Of a DNA stretch of 64,000 nt, positions 1 through 11,589 are shown piece after piece. Each line of letters opens with the position of its first letter. Position 1 is the first letter of the stretch. Source of the DNA: Megamerina dolium (Eukaryota > Arthropoda > Insecta > Diptera > Megamerinidae); the NCBI GenBank assembly GCA_963854835.1, contig OY978529.1:34344055-34408054 (forward strand). Direction: 5' to 3'. The position numbers and the translations under genes were made by a program. The notes under the pieces are model-generated. The model did no database searches. It saw only the letters and a program-made list of their open reading frames with translations, and was not told the origin of the DNA.

Positions 1-195
1 CTTCGTCTTCCAAGGCAAAATTACCACTTTTAAATCGTGCAAACCAAACCACATTTGGCACGTTCGCTCAGCTAGAGCATGTTCACTATAAACTTCCACC
101 AAAATACGATGATTTTCGGCAGTAGTTTTCTTCATATTAAAGTAATGAAGATGAACTCCCCGCAAAAACACTTTTTCACGTACAAAGTTCGACAT
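1..195 (-). pseudogene. mariner transposase, N-terminal fragment
   Basis: Read on the minus strand from the ATG at 195, this encodes the start of a mariner transposase: MSNFVREKVFLRG, then NMKKTTAENHRILVEVY and ALAERTCQMWF. This is the first helix-turn-helix that binds the inverted repeat in Tc1/mariner proteins. A frame change near 40-45 moves the following ARFKSGNF...LEDE segment into another frame, so the copy is broken. It also runs off the window edge, so the catalytic domain cannot be judged. The family assignment rests on my reading of the motif pattern. Confidence 0.75.
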
Positions 196-383
196 ATTTG
201 AGTGAGAAAAATTATTGTTGTTTACGCTTCAAATGAATGACATATACTGAGAAAAATGCACAATGACAGTAGCTTTCCAACGCATGTTCGGAATATTGAA
301 ACGATGGAATCAAGTTACACCATCTTTTAGCAAACCGCACGAATTAAGTTATAGATCCAATACAATACGATTTGGGTATACAT

Positions 384-1209
384 TTGCTTCCATTTTGTAT
401 GGAAGAGCCTTTAGGGAGTAAAGGTTAGAGATAGGGAGTTAGTATCCTCAGACGAAATGATGGGGAGAAACTATTAATTAGGTCAATGATAGATGTTATC
501 CTCGTAGGTACACCCAGGGAGCGATGTGAGTCCATTATATTAAAAAAAATGCAAATTTTGTAGGATGCCCTATTAAAGGGTGAAGATACAAGGCAAACAT
601 GATCTGATAAAAGGTTGAAAATTAAAATTTAATGGAAGTCGGCCTTACATTTCACCGCCCTAGATGAGATTATTCGGCATCTATGAGGGCTTTTGTCGAT
701 TTCTAGGCGTTTTTAAGTTCATTTTGAAAGGAAGCCCCTATAAGGAATAGAGATGGGGGTAAGCATATTCCGAAAAAATGGTGTGGCAATCCTTCGGCAG
801 CTATAGGGTATTTGCCGATTTTCACGAGTTTTTAAGTTCATTTTGTAAGAGAAGCACCTCTATAAGGGATACAGAAAGTTGTTAAATATGTTGGAAGAAA
901 ATCTTGTAGCGAAAATGTAAATGAGTGTTGGTTGTATATATATACATATACTATATCCCTGCCTATATACTTTATCTCTTTACTTAATGAAAACTAGTCA
1001 TTTTTTGTAGGGGAGCCCTCCGAAAGGATGGGGATGCAACTTTGTTTATAAACAAATATTGGAGAGAACATTTAGTGGGAGTTAGTTGTAAAGTTCACTC
1101 TTCTTGGAACACTGCTGGACGTATATTTTCATCTCTGTGAAAGACATCTGGAAATGGTTGGTTTGAATTTCATAAAAACCTCAATTTTGTCGGAGAACTC
1201 TCAACTGGT
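384..1209. repeat. foldback-arm type tandem repeat array (orientation B)
   Basis: Several diverged units of ~160-185 bp follow one another. Each holds a 'TACATTTCACCGCCCTAG' type block, a 'TTTGTCGATTT' block and a 'TTCATTTTG...GGAAGCCCC' block. The same units, reverse-complemented, occur at 7390-7960, 33850-35500 and 47105-47720. In two places they form the inverted arms of a foldback-like element. The array resumes at 2899 after LINE and SINE insertions. Confidence 0.6.
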
Positions 1210-1320
1210 GAGTAAAAAAAATAAATATGTGTCACTTATAGGCACTGAAGGGCCCTTTGCCGAACTCCTACTCCAGTAATTAATACTGCCAGAGAATTGC
1301 CAATTGCTTGTAGACAGGTG
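1210..1320 (-). mobile_element. tRNA-derived SINE, truncated copy
   Basis: The segment begins with the A/T tail (AAAAAAAATAAATATG...) and the CACTTATAGGC...GGGCCCTTTG body shared with the complete SINE at 37099-37440. It then jumps to the body block GAATTGCCAATTGCTTG...GACAGGTGG. It is in minus orientation and lacks the tRNA head. It lies between the tandem array and the LINE relic. Confidence 0.6.
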
Positions 1321-2898
1321 GACATCGTAGGGGGTAAGTATGTTCCAGAAATAGCTCTTTGTACATCGGTTGACATTACAGGAGCTTTTGATAATACTAC
1401 TTTCAGGTCTATTGAGGAAGGTATGGTCAGGAAGCAAATTCATAGACTGATCATAACATGGGTTCTTAATATGCTGAAAAACAGGACATTAATTTACGAA
1501 ATGAGGACAGAAAAATTAATTGTCAAGTCAACCAAGGGTTGTCCTCAAGGAGGCGTTTTATCGCCGCTCCTATGGTTATTGGTCATTGACGAGCTTTTAC
1601 AAACTCTCGTTGATCTCGGATACGAAGTTCAGGGCTTTGCAGATGACTTAATAATTATGGTTAGAGGCAAATTTGACTCTTCCATAACTGAGCGTATGCA
1701 ACTAGCTCTTGACATCACACAACATTGGTGTCAAGAGGAAGAACTTTCGATAAACCCTAGCAAAACGACGCTAGTACCCTTCAAGAAGAGGAGGAAGTTG
1801 AATTTAGGGATCTTAAAGTTAGGTGAAACAGAACTAACACTCTCTGAGGAGATGAAATATTTGGGAGTAATCCAAAAAAACTCTTACTTGGAACAACCAT
1901 TTATCATACATCACGAACACAGCCCTGAGGGCTACCTTCGCTTGCCAAAGACTGTATGGTAAAACATGGGGACTACGACCAAAAATGATGGCGTGGTCTT
2001 ACAAAACTGTAATAGTACCAATGATCACCTAGACCTCTCTTGCATGGTGACCGAAGGTAAATCACATTGGGACTCAGATGATCATCAACAGGATTCATCG
2101 AATAGCATGTTTGAGCGTAACGGGAGCGATGAGAACTAGCCGCACAGCAGCTTTAGGAATAATCATTGGTCTCAATCCTCTACACCTTGTGTTTAAGAGG
2201 ACAGCAGCCAGTGCAGCCATAAGACTTTCGAACTCTATTCACCTGAAAGAAGGTAACCTAAGAGGGCACATTAAGATTCTAGACGTAGTCTGGAATTCAC
2301 CGAGCCTCACGGTCTTTGACAGGACGGATAAAAAATTTATATTCTCCAAACTCTTCGAAGTGATCATTCACGATCACTCAGCGTGGAGAAACAACGAAAT
2401 ATTTCTAGAACAGGGCTCACAGCTATGGTACACTGATGGGTCCAAAATGGAAGATGACAGTGTTGGAGCGGGAATTGTAGGGCCAAATTTCCGGAAGGCA
2501 ATTGCAATGGGAAAAATAGCTTCCATTTTTCAGGCGGAGGTCCATGCCTTAGAGCTATCTGTCAGAAAATGTCTACGTAGGGGCACTCGAGGAACCAACA
2601 TATGCATTCTATCGGACAGTTAGGCAGCTCTAAAATCACTAATGAATTTCTCGTTCCAATCTATGTCAATACCTTAGCAAAGAGGAACTCTGTGACTCTA
2701 ATATGGGTACCGGGACACGAGGGGCATGCAGGAAATGAAATGGCAGATTTACTGGCCAAAAAGGACGCAGACATTCTTTTCATAGGCCCAGAACCCTTCT
2801 GCGGGGTTAACAGTAGCTTCATGAACAACTTAATATGTGAAAAGGAATACGGTAGTCTAACCGATTACTGGAGAGCCCATACAGGCATACATTTATAA
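1321..2898 (+). pseudogene. non-LTR retrotransposon ORF2 relic (RT + RNase H)
   Basis: This is a 5'-truncated LINE. The reverse transcriptase motifs are readable: VDITGAFDN (motif A), KGCPQGGVLSPLLW (motif B) and GFADDLIIMV (motif C, catalytic DD), followed by KYLGVI. An RNase H domain follows (LWYTDGSKM...GAGIVGPN...AEVHALEL, then VPGHEGHAGNEMADLLAKKDAD). The reading frame breaks near 1910-1960 and again near 2620, so it cannot encode a working protein. RT plus RNase H fits the I/R1/LOA group rather than Jockey or RTE; the exact clade is uncertain. It sits inside the B-orientation repeat array. Confidence 0.85.
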
Positions 2899-3060
2899 AA
2901 AAAAACTCAGTTTTGTAGAGCAACCCCCAAGAGGGGTGGAAGTAAGGTGTAAATATGTTGGTGAGCAGAAATTAATATGGGTCGATTATATATTTTGCCT
3001 TTTTAGCGGTGGCTCCCATACTGCTGTGGTGATATTTGTCGTTTTCTCACTCGTCAACTT
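2899..3060. repeat. continuation of tandem array, orientation B
   Basis: The units resume after the LINE: 'CAGTTTTGTAGAG...GGGGTGGAAGTAAGG', then 'TATATTTTGCC' and 'ATTTGTCGTTTTCTC'. They match the blocks seen at 384-1209, which suggests the LINE and SINE inserted into one array. Confidence 0.5.
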
Positions 3061-3261
3061 TGATCTCTGGTCAGCAGCGGGTTTCTCTGCGTCTTACGCC
3101 CAACCATTTGTTACGCAATTTTCACGAAACCTCAGAAATCAGCTTGTTGTTATATATGTATTGTATATGTATGGAGTGAGCCGAAACAGCCAAACAAAAT
3201 ACACCAATCGACCGAGGTAATTTTGGCCATTGTACATACGTTTAGAATTGTTGTGAAATAC

Positions 3262-3880
3262 CACATATCAAAGTAGTCACATTTTATGGATTTTGGGTAC
3301 CTGAAACCGAATCCGTGGTCGGATTTTCACCATCACCATCAGGAAAGAAGCGCCGACTTCAGGTTTCTTTCTCATCTCAAAACCCCATGCAATATAGCTG
3401 AAGAAATTATGTTTTACGAAGTTAGAAATATTCAGATGCAGCGATCAAAATCCATGGAATATGACTGCTCTGGCGCATCATTTTTCCCACAGCAAATAAA
3501 AAGTGGCATGTCCGTCAGATCAGAGTAGTTACATCCCATGGATTTTATGTCACTCAATCCAAATTGGTGTTCGGATTTTCGCTGCAACCTGCAAAATAGC
3601 TAAATAACTAAAGTTTTTGAGGTTGGAAAGAAGCCTGAGGGTGATCATAGAAATCCCATCATGGATTCAATGTTTCAAACTCAATAGAATCCATCTCTGA
3701 TCCATCGGACGTCATATATTTTTTGTGGCATTGCCATTGCCTAAAACAAGTATGATGTTCAACAGACCAGAGTAGTCAAATTCTTTGGATTCAGGGTTCT
3801 TTTCTGGAGCTCATGCAAAGGTTGTGCAGTATTGAACAATTTATCTTATGCGGAAAAAGAGAAAAGTTCAATATGCGAAA
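3262..3880. repeat. short tandem array of ~250-bp units
   Basis: The block 'AGAGTAGTCACATTNTATGGATT' recurs near 3270, 3520 and 3767, spacing about 250 bp, with similar text between. That gives two full units and part of a third. Units are diverged and have no coding signal. I do not recognise the family. Confidence 0.5.
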
Positions 3881-4188
3881 AAGAGGAGATAATTTTTAAT
3901 TGAAAAACCAGTGGCATTGAAAACAAGAAATAAATGCAGCTTAGATTAGCTGCGTCGAATACGGATGTATGGCTGATTCAGTTTGTTTGTTATCTCCATA
4001 CAAAATGAGCGTAAAGACACAATATAAATAAAAAAGTCAATTGCTCTCGTTATCAATTTGGAAAGTTTGGTATTTTTGTTTGTGTTTTGATTTTGTCTGT
4101 TTTCTTTGTTGTTGTTACGAATATTTTGATTATGGTTATTATTATTATTATTATGATTTTTGGGTGTACAAGTATTAATGATAATATA

Positions 4189-5478
4189 AAGGGTTATCCA
4201 TTTCGCGGTTTCAAAAGTATAGAGCTAGAATTCGACATCTGTCAAACTGAGTTGTTAAAACAATTTCTTTCTTTTTCAGTTCAAAGTCTGACATTTGCGA
4301 AAATGGATCGCTTAACTAACGCACAACGCATTAAAATTGTAAAAACCTACTACAAAAATGGTGATTCTGCCACAGCCACATATCGTGCTTTAAGAGGAGA
4401 TTATGGTTTACATAATCGTCCAACTACGCAAGCAATTGGCAAAATTGTGAAGAAATATGAAAAGACTGGATCGGTTACAGATATTGTAAGGCCTGTGCAT
4501 CATCGTTTCGCTCGTACCACCGAAAATATCGCTGCTGTAAGTGAAAGTGTTGCCGAAGACCCGAATGTGTCGATTCCTCGTCGTTCTCAGGAATTAGGAC
4601 TGTCTTACGGCACATTATGGCGTATTTTGCATTTGGATCTACACCTACATCCATGTAAAATCCAGCTCACACAACAACTGAAGCCAGCTGACCATTCACA
4701 ACGTCGTAGATACGTCGAATGGGTGCTTGAACAGCAGGCGGTGGACGGCGATTTTTCGAACAATATTTTCTTCAGCGACGAAGCACATTTCTCACTCGGT
4801 GGGTATGTTAACAAAATTGTCGTATTTGGGGTTCTGAGAATCCTCAAGTAATTGAAGAGAGGCCACTACATCCACAAAAAGTCACTGCTTGGTCCGGAGG
4901 TGTGATTGGACCTTACTTCTTCGAAAACGACGATGGAACGACTGTCACCGTCAATTCGGAGCGTTATGGTCATATGATAACCGACTTTTTTTTGCCTGCT
5001 ATTGAAGAATACGACTTAGAGAATATGTGGTTTCAACAAGACGGTGCCACATGCCACACAACTCGAGCGAATATGGCTTTATTGCAAGAGAAATTTTCTG
5101 GCCGCGTAATTTCTCGTCGTGGCAATATCAAGTGGCCACCAAGATCATGCGATTTGACACCGCTTGACTTTTTTTTTGTGGGGCTACGCGAAAGACCGTG
5201 TTTATGCAGATAAACCTTTAACTCTTGAGCACCTAAAAACCAACATTCGTCACGTTATGGCTGAGATACCGCCCAATATGTGTCAAAAAGTGGTCGAAAA
5301 TTACCTCAAAAGAATCGATGCTTGCAACAATTCGCGAAGTGGTCATTTAAATGATGTAGTATTTCACACATAATGTCAACGTTCAAACTTTATAATAAAA
5401 AAGAAATATCATGATAAAAAATATTTTATATGTGTTTTATTTACATTTACTTTTGAAACCGCAAAATGGATAACCCTT
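4189..5478 (+). mobile_element. DD41D mariner-family element with intact TIRs
   Basis: The element is 1290 bp and has 31-bp terminal inverted repeats starting AAGGGTTATCCATTT and ending in CGGTTTCAAAAGTA. The two TIRs differ at one base. The dinucleotide TA flanks both ends (4187-4188 and 5479-5480), as expected for Tc1/mariner integration. One transposase gene in the middle (4303-5373) is broken by frameshifts. The length and TIR conservation suggest a fairly recent copy that could be mobilised in trans; that is inference. Confidence 0.92.
4303..5373 (+). pseudogene. DD41D mariner transposase, frameshifted
   Basis: The start is the ATG at 4303 (MDRLTNAQRIKIVKTYYKNG), just inside the element; upstream in-frame codons lie in the 5' TIR region and outside. 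An N-terminal helix-turn-helix region is followed by the catalytic core. The first acidic motif is FFSDEAHFSLGG, the second WFQQDGATCHTT, and the third is CDLTPLDFF, giving 41 residues between the second and third Asp. A 2-base loss near 4812 and an extra T in the run near 5170-5176 shift the frame. A few codons also seem missing between KVTAW and SGGVIGP. DD41D spacing is known from rosa-type mariners of tephritid flies; membership in that subfamily is inferred. Confidence 0.88.
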
Positions 5479-6485
5479 TATGTTATATGTACATATATGT
5501 TGCTCCCTGTCATCGTTTGCTGTCATACATGTGAATGTATTGCAATTTTTATTCATATATTTCTCACTCTCTGTTTCGCCTTGCTGCACTCACTCATCCA
5601 CCTTATCTAACCACCTTATCATATATGACTGCTCTTGCACCCGCTGACTTAACAACTCAACAAATTAACAAATAAAAGAAATCCCCTTTCTCCTTGAACT
5701 GTTGCTATGAGATCAGGCAAACGTAAATAAATACATATATGAAAATACAATATTGTATTAAAATAAAAATAGAGAAAGTAGGTAAGTTCGTAAGTAAATA
5801 TTTGGTATCAAGTGTTGATTGCAAGCAAGAGAGAGAAAAACATACTCAATTGCATGGTAAAAACGATGCCAATGGACATAAACTCTAAATTTAATTGAAA
5901 TTGGCTCAAATCACCCGCATTGAATACACTACCCTGTATATGAGTTTGTGTATATAAGTGTGTGTGTGTGTGGAAGCACATGTGTGCCTTTGTATTTATT
6001 TACATAATTTAACCTTTTTATCGTAGACCAATACCAGCAACATTATGGCCAACACCGCGTCAACCACCACCATCATCGTCATCATCGATAATGAAATAAG
6101 TTTACAAATAGAAATTGAGCTTGTGTGTTAAGTATGTAGATAACACATACTACACTGGTGTAGTACCTACTACTTGCTCTCGCAATATTTAGGTACAAAA
6201 TCTCTTTTTTTTCGATTAGATAAAGCTAAAAACTAAATAAACTGAATCGATTGAAATTGAAAACGAAATAAATATGTACATTTACCAGTACTTACATATT
6301 TTAAATGTGATTACGAATATGTTTGTTAGTGTACAAGTACGATCCTTCCCTGTGATAGAATATCAGTCCTCTAAGCAAGCAAGGATGGATTTCAAATCCA
6401 TTCCTTTTGAATTTCCAATTACTATAAAATTGCTAAGCATATTGTAAATGCAATTGCCATAATGTTTAGTCATAGACTGAATGTC
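5479..6485. other. intergenic stretch, no gene seen
   Basis: AT-rich sequence with short CATCATCGTCATC runs near 6070 and a (GT)n microsatellite near 5957-5972. Both strands lack long open frames or recognisable protein motifs. Confidence 0.5.
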
Positions 6486-6662
6486 ATATTATGCTTAAAG
6501 TCAGGGCCGGACTAAGGTGTCTGAGCAGCTCACCTGAAATGGAGGACGGTATGGTTGGTGGTGACTCATTCCACGAATCCAACTAGCACATTCGTGCCAT
6601 TTTGTTGCCACATGCTCGTTTCCAACTGTTTATGCGGTTGTTAACAGTTCGGTTATATCCAG

Positions 6663-7290
6663 TTTGTGCGACTTAGAAACCTCTAGAGGTTGTTTTTATT
6701 CGAAAAATAAGTCTGAAGTTGCAGTCCTTGGTCCAGACGTCCAAGAGTCCGGAGTCTGTTTCGGGGCGAAGACCCGATTGCAGCGAGAACAGTTCCAGGG
6801 CGGAGGCCCGATTGCAATGAGAACAGGAAGTTGTTGATGTTTGTTTCCATTGACTTTTCGAGATTGTTGAAGAGTGGTTTACCTGACGTATCCATTCTCT
6901 GTTTCCAGAGAGCATGGCATTCGCAGAGGAAATTGGAAACAGTTTTCGTTTCTTCTGCTAGATTGCATCTGTGACAGTGAACGTTATTATGAATTCCAAT
7001 TCTGGCTGTCTGCTCGCCGATAAGCCAGAAGCCAGTGTTGACTGCCGTCAGCCTGAAGACATCCTGTTTATATGTTGTTTGTTTAAGATTGTATCCAGGC
7101 CATAGTGATCTGCTGGTCTTACAAGTTGTAAGAGCTTTCCATCTACAATCCGGTATCTGGAGGTATTTTAACCGACATGACAGATCCCATTCTAGCCAGT
7201 TCGTTAGCGCTTTCATTTCCCTCTATATTCCGATGTCCCGAGACCCAGATCAGGAAAACATTGTACCGTTTGCTCATAAATCAAAATGCA
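6663..7290 (-). pseudogene. LINE ORF2 C-terminal fragment (RNase H end + zinc knuckle)
   Basis: On the minus strand the end of an RNase H domain is visible (VSGHRNIEGNESANELA, frame-broken). It is followed by the C-terminal region TGFWLIGEQTARIG and the CHRC...ETKTVSNFLCECHALW zinc-knuckle pattern, then a stop near 6683. This Cys/His pattern at the C-terminus is typical of R1/I-like LINEs. The 5' part is missing. Plus-strand bases down to about 6490 may be its 3' UTR. Confidence 0.75.
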
Positions 7291-7389
7291 ACATTTCGTT
7301 ACAAACCTCAAAAGATGATCAAAATCAAAATATTTATTAAAATGCCCAGGAATTGCCTCTGGAGCTCACCATTAAATCTTTATCTTGAA

Positions 7390-7960
7390 CATTTCTTCTG
7401 AACTTACTTACTGTCTATTTTTATCCATTAGATGGGCTGACGTACAAAATTGATTGTGCTTTATGAAATTCGCTTCCATCGCTCCCATAGTATCCCTTTA
7501 GGGGTAGAATATATCAACAACCTCCATTAATTTTTGCTCTTCAATATTTTTTCTGTACATGCTTACTTCCTATTTCTATCACTTTGAGGAAATTGATGAT
7601 TATTTACTGAATTCACTCCCACCGTTCCCAGAGTACTCCCAAAGGCATAGAATATATGACCATACTCCATTAATTGGTACTACATAAAATTTTTTCGAAT
7701 TATACATACCCATTGTATTCACTTTTATGAGAGTTCCAATGCAAAATGAACGTAAAACACTTGAAAATCGACAAATTTAACCCCTTAGCCGCCTAGGAAT
7801 CAACCCTTTATCGGTAAAAGGCATGACTAATATCCATTAATTTTTAATAATCAACAATTTCTTTGAACTGATCCCTTATCTCTTCCCCTTTTAAAAAGTT
7901 CCCTCTGTCCCAACATTTTCTGAGCTATTTCCACTCCCAAAGCGGGCTCCCCCAACAAAT
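7390..7960. repeat. tandem repeat array, orientation A
   Basis: Diverged units contain 'TCCATTAATTTTT...TCAA.ATTT', 'CATGCTTA.TTCCTAT' and 'ATACAAAATGAACGTAAAA..CTTGAAAATCGACAAAT'. These are the reverse complement of the units at 384-1209 and the same strand as those at 33850-35500. No clean terminal repeat could be placed here. Confidence 0.55.
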
Positions 7961-8630
7961 TGATGTTTTTATAAAATTGTAAAAATAAGATTTTTTTAAA
8001 TAAACAAAATTATAGTATATAAAGTGACTATATTCCAAAACTGATCAAAGAATTATTCAAATATGTCAAACAATGCAATGTTTGATGTGGAAAATGAAAA
8101 TGGAAGCATCATTCGGAACCGCTGGTCTATGGTCCAGAATGAAAACATTTGATTGGTGGCTTGGATGGTCGCAAATAAATAAATTGATTAAAATATATGT
8201 TTATGTGTGTGTAAATGCTGATTGCATTTTGTAATCGCGCATTTATACGAAATTTAAATGAAATTTATAATCTCGATGTTATTGTTGTTTTGCATATAAG
8301 GATAACGTGTGTTAAAAATTTCAAGTTTATTAACATCTTGTTGCTGTTTTTTATTTTCATTGAATTATCATATTTGCAAATTATTTGCAAAGCAACAAAC
8401 ATTGAAAATTATTTTTATTTTTTCCATTGAAATGATAAGAATAAATTTGCAAAAAAAAAAAACCAAAAAAAAATTGTTAAAAGTAATTGTGTTGTTGTTT
8501 CTTAATCTGAAAAAAATTATAAATACAATTAGTTTAAACGAAATTACTATTTATTCTCACTATTTTTATAAGAGACAATTGATTAAACTTCCATTTTTAA
8601 ATGTTTTTAGATGTTTTCTTACTTTGAGTA
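7961..8630. other. AT-rich spacer, no gene seen
   Basis: Rich in A and T runs (for example the A-runs near 8450-8475). Open frames here are compositional only, and I see no domain or repeat family. Confidence 0.4.
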
Positions 8631-9975
8631 TGAAAATACAAAGCTAACATGCTGAAACTTGGTATATGAAGCTAGTTTGACCAAAAAATGAATATATTCG
8701 AAAATAGGAGTAATCGGATAAAAATGGGACGTACCTCCCATACAAAAGTATGCTTCCGTATGATGTTTTCAGACCTTTGCACACGAACGCTAGACTGAAA
8801 CTCGGTGTATGAAATTAGTTTTGCGAGAAAATTCATATATTCAAAAATAAATGTAATCGGATAAAATTCACACCCATCTCCCAAACAAAAGTATGCTTCC
8901 GCCCGTATATTTTTAAATTTTCCACATGAAAATATCAAGCTATTAAGCTGAAACGCGGTCCATAGTTATTATATATGCTAACAAATTAACGAGTTTGAAA
9001 ACGAACATATTCGGATGAACATCACTTTTGCCTGCCATACAAAAATAGATTTTCGAAATCATTTTTTCAGACCTTGTGGACGAAAATACACAGTAATCAA
9101 TTTGAAATACAGAACAAATAATGAAATTTGCTAATGACAATGCAAATATCAAAAATGAGCGATATTGGATGTAAACAACGTCTAGCTCCTATACAAAAGT
9201 AGAATATGTTTTCGAAAGTATGTTTACAGACTTTCCACACAAAAATCCAAAGGTATTGAATTGAAAATCGATACATGAGGTTAATATTACCTGAGAGAAC
9301 GGATAACGGATACCGAAGACAAGTATAATCGGATAAAAATCATACCTACTTCTCATTCAAAAATATGTTTTCGAATATATGTTTGGAGACTTTTGCGAAC
9401 GAAAATATTAAGTTATATGACTGAAACTTGGTTCATGCAGTTCATTTTACTTGCAAATTTGTGTGTTCAAAAACGGATATAATCCGATAAAAATCACGCC
9501 TACCTCCCATACAAAAATATGTTTCCATGTGTACTTTTTCGCAATTTTCGCAAGAAAACCTAAAGCTATGGAGCCGAAACTTGGTAGATATGATTGTGTA
9601 TAATAACAAAATATTACATATGGAAATGGATGAAATCGGATAAAAACTACGTGTATCTCCCATACAAAATTATATGTTCGAAAGATGTTTAAAGACTTTA
9701 AGCTCGAAAATATAAAGTTATTGAACTGAAACTCAGCACGTGAGGTTTATTTTCATAGAAAATTAATATATTTGAAAATATGCATAATCGGATGTGAATC
9801 ACGCCTACCTCCCATACAAAAGTATATTTTCGAAATTATGTTTGCAGAACTGGCGCACGAAAATATATGGTTATAGCACTGAAACTCGACGCATTCGATT
9901 GTTTTCATCAACGAAGGAATACACTTGAAAATGGGTGATATCGAATGAAATCCAAGCCTACTCCTGTCGTACTGT
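8631..9975. repeat. satellite-like tandem array, ~153-bp unit, about nine copies
   Basis: Each unit carries 'CTGAAACTTGGT.TATGA', a 'TTCAAAAATG..TAATCGGATAAAAATCACGCCTACC' type block and 'CTCCCATACAAAAGTATG'. The first block recurs near 8651, 8794, 8947, 9099, 9258, 9419, 9572, 9724 and 9878, a period of 143-161 bp. Units are diverged. Minus-strand open frames across the array (such as YFC..G motifs) simply follow the period and are not a gene. One isolated unit lies at 31898-32070. Confidence 0.85.
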
Positions 9976-11589
9976 TTTTTTTTTTTTTTTTCTTACATGG
10001 ATTTTATATGATTATTTTATATTAAAAAAATATAATTTAATTTGTTTAGCTTGTAATGGAGTCATCATCATTTGCTAACCTCCCGTATGCACCCATTCAA
10101 TATTTAAACAGTTACAAGATATTAACTTAATAAACAAGTCAACACAGTAAACCACCAACAGCATTCTTTTCTTCAGTACTCTAATCCAATGTAAATCTCT
10201 AACCATATAAATACTAATTTTTTTAACCTTTCACATTCCTTCCTACACACACAAGCACACACACACGCACACACACACACAACTTGATAAACAATTATTT
10301 TTAAACAAGATTTATACATAATTCAACATGCTACTCAACACATTTACTAATACAAGGTGTCAATCAGCAACAAAAATACAAAAAAAAAAAAAATTAAAAG
10401 GGAAAATCAGAAGAAAGCAAAAAAATTGCCTTCAGGGTGGATTTGGTTTTGGTTTTAGGTACATTGAATTGGAGGTAGAAAAAAAGAAAAGAAAAATTAC
10501 AAAAACAAAAAAAAAACAAATTATAATAACAGTAAAGAGAAATTATGACACTTCCTAGTGCAAGCTTTAACATATTTTCTTTGTTTTTTTTTTCCGTCAC
10601 TATTTTATTGTTGTTGTTGTGTGTTGTTATTTTTATTGCTGTGAAATGACAAAAGGAACTTGAATGGAATATTTAAGCAGGCTTTAATATGCTTAACTCC
10701 AATTTAATCATTGAATAAACGAATAAACCTGTGTGTGTGTGTGTGTGTGTGTATTTTATATTTTTTATTATAGAAAGACCGAGTCAGAAAAGACTATATC
10801 AAGTAGTCTTAGACAGTTTATAGAAAAAATAAATAAAATAATATTAAATGCAAAGATGAGGAGTGTTAAAACAGTAAGGCAACGCAATGTAAAGAAAAAA
10901 TTGTGGCAAAACACCCGCGGTTATTTGAAAATTCTGATCAAATATGCATGTTAGCGTCTTATGTTGGGCGAATAAAAATTGAAAATATGTCTATATGTAT
11001 TATAAAATGTACCTAAAACAATAACAATAATAACAACAACAACAACATAAATAATACCAGCTTCCCTTATATACGCATACCTACTAATGTCTATACATAC
11101 GAGTACACATTTACATCAGCAGAGCGTCACCAACAGAACAACGACAACAAAAACATCGACAACAACAAAATTTGGTTAAAAATCACTTGACGTCCAGCAT
11201 CATCAGTAGCATCGCGAAGCAATAATAATAACGGCAACATCATCCATCAATATCAACACAACATTAGTGGCGACGACGATGGCGACCCCGACGACGTCAG
11301 CGATGTTGACGATATACTCGTATGCAGTCGTGCTCTTGTCAAATGTCAATAACAAATGCGTAGTCGTCGTCATCCTCGGTTCGGCGTTGCATTGCGTGTT
11401 GATCGTCGACGATGCGAGGGCATCATCAACATTATCGTATCACTTCACAACATATCGCGCCAGTATAACGTTACGACATCACATCATCAATATGAAAATA
11501 TTCATAATCAAATGCAATACATTCTTTTACTCATACAGGGTACTTTTTTATTGCTGTAGATTCAAATTGAATCAAAAATTCGAATGGGT
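9976..11589. other. low-complexity intergenic DNA, no gene seen
   Basis: Contains a long T run near 9977, a (CA)n stretch near 10250-10280, A-runs near 10380 and 10510, a (GT)n microsatellite at 10731-10752, and CAA/GAC-rich text near 11030-11300. Open frames of 60-112 codons here have low-complexity composition and no recognisable domain. Confidence 0.45.

Noticed and set aside
8672..9663. Several minus-strand open frames of 70-90 codons with shared YFC.G motifs
   Set aside because: They repeat with the 153-bp period of the tandem array, so the similarity reflects repeat units, not a gene family.
9976..10001. T run as a retroposon tail
   Set aside because: No adjoining body of a SINE or LINE and no flanking duplication was found.
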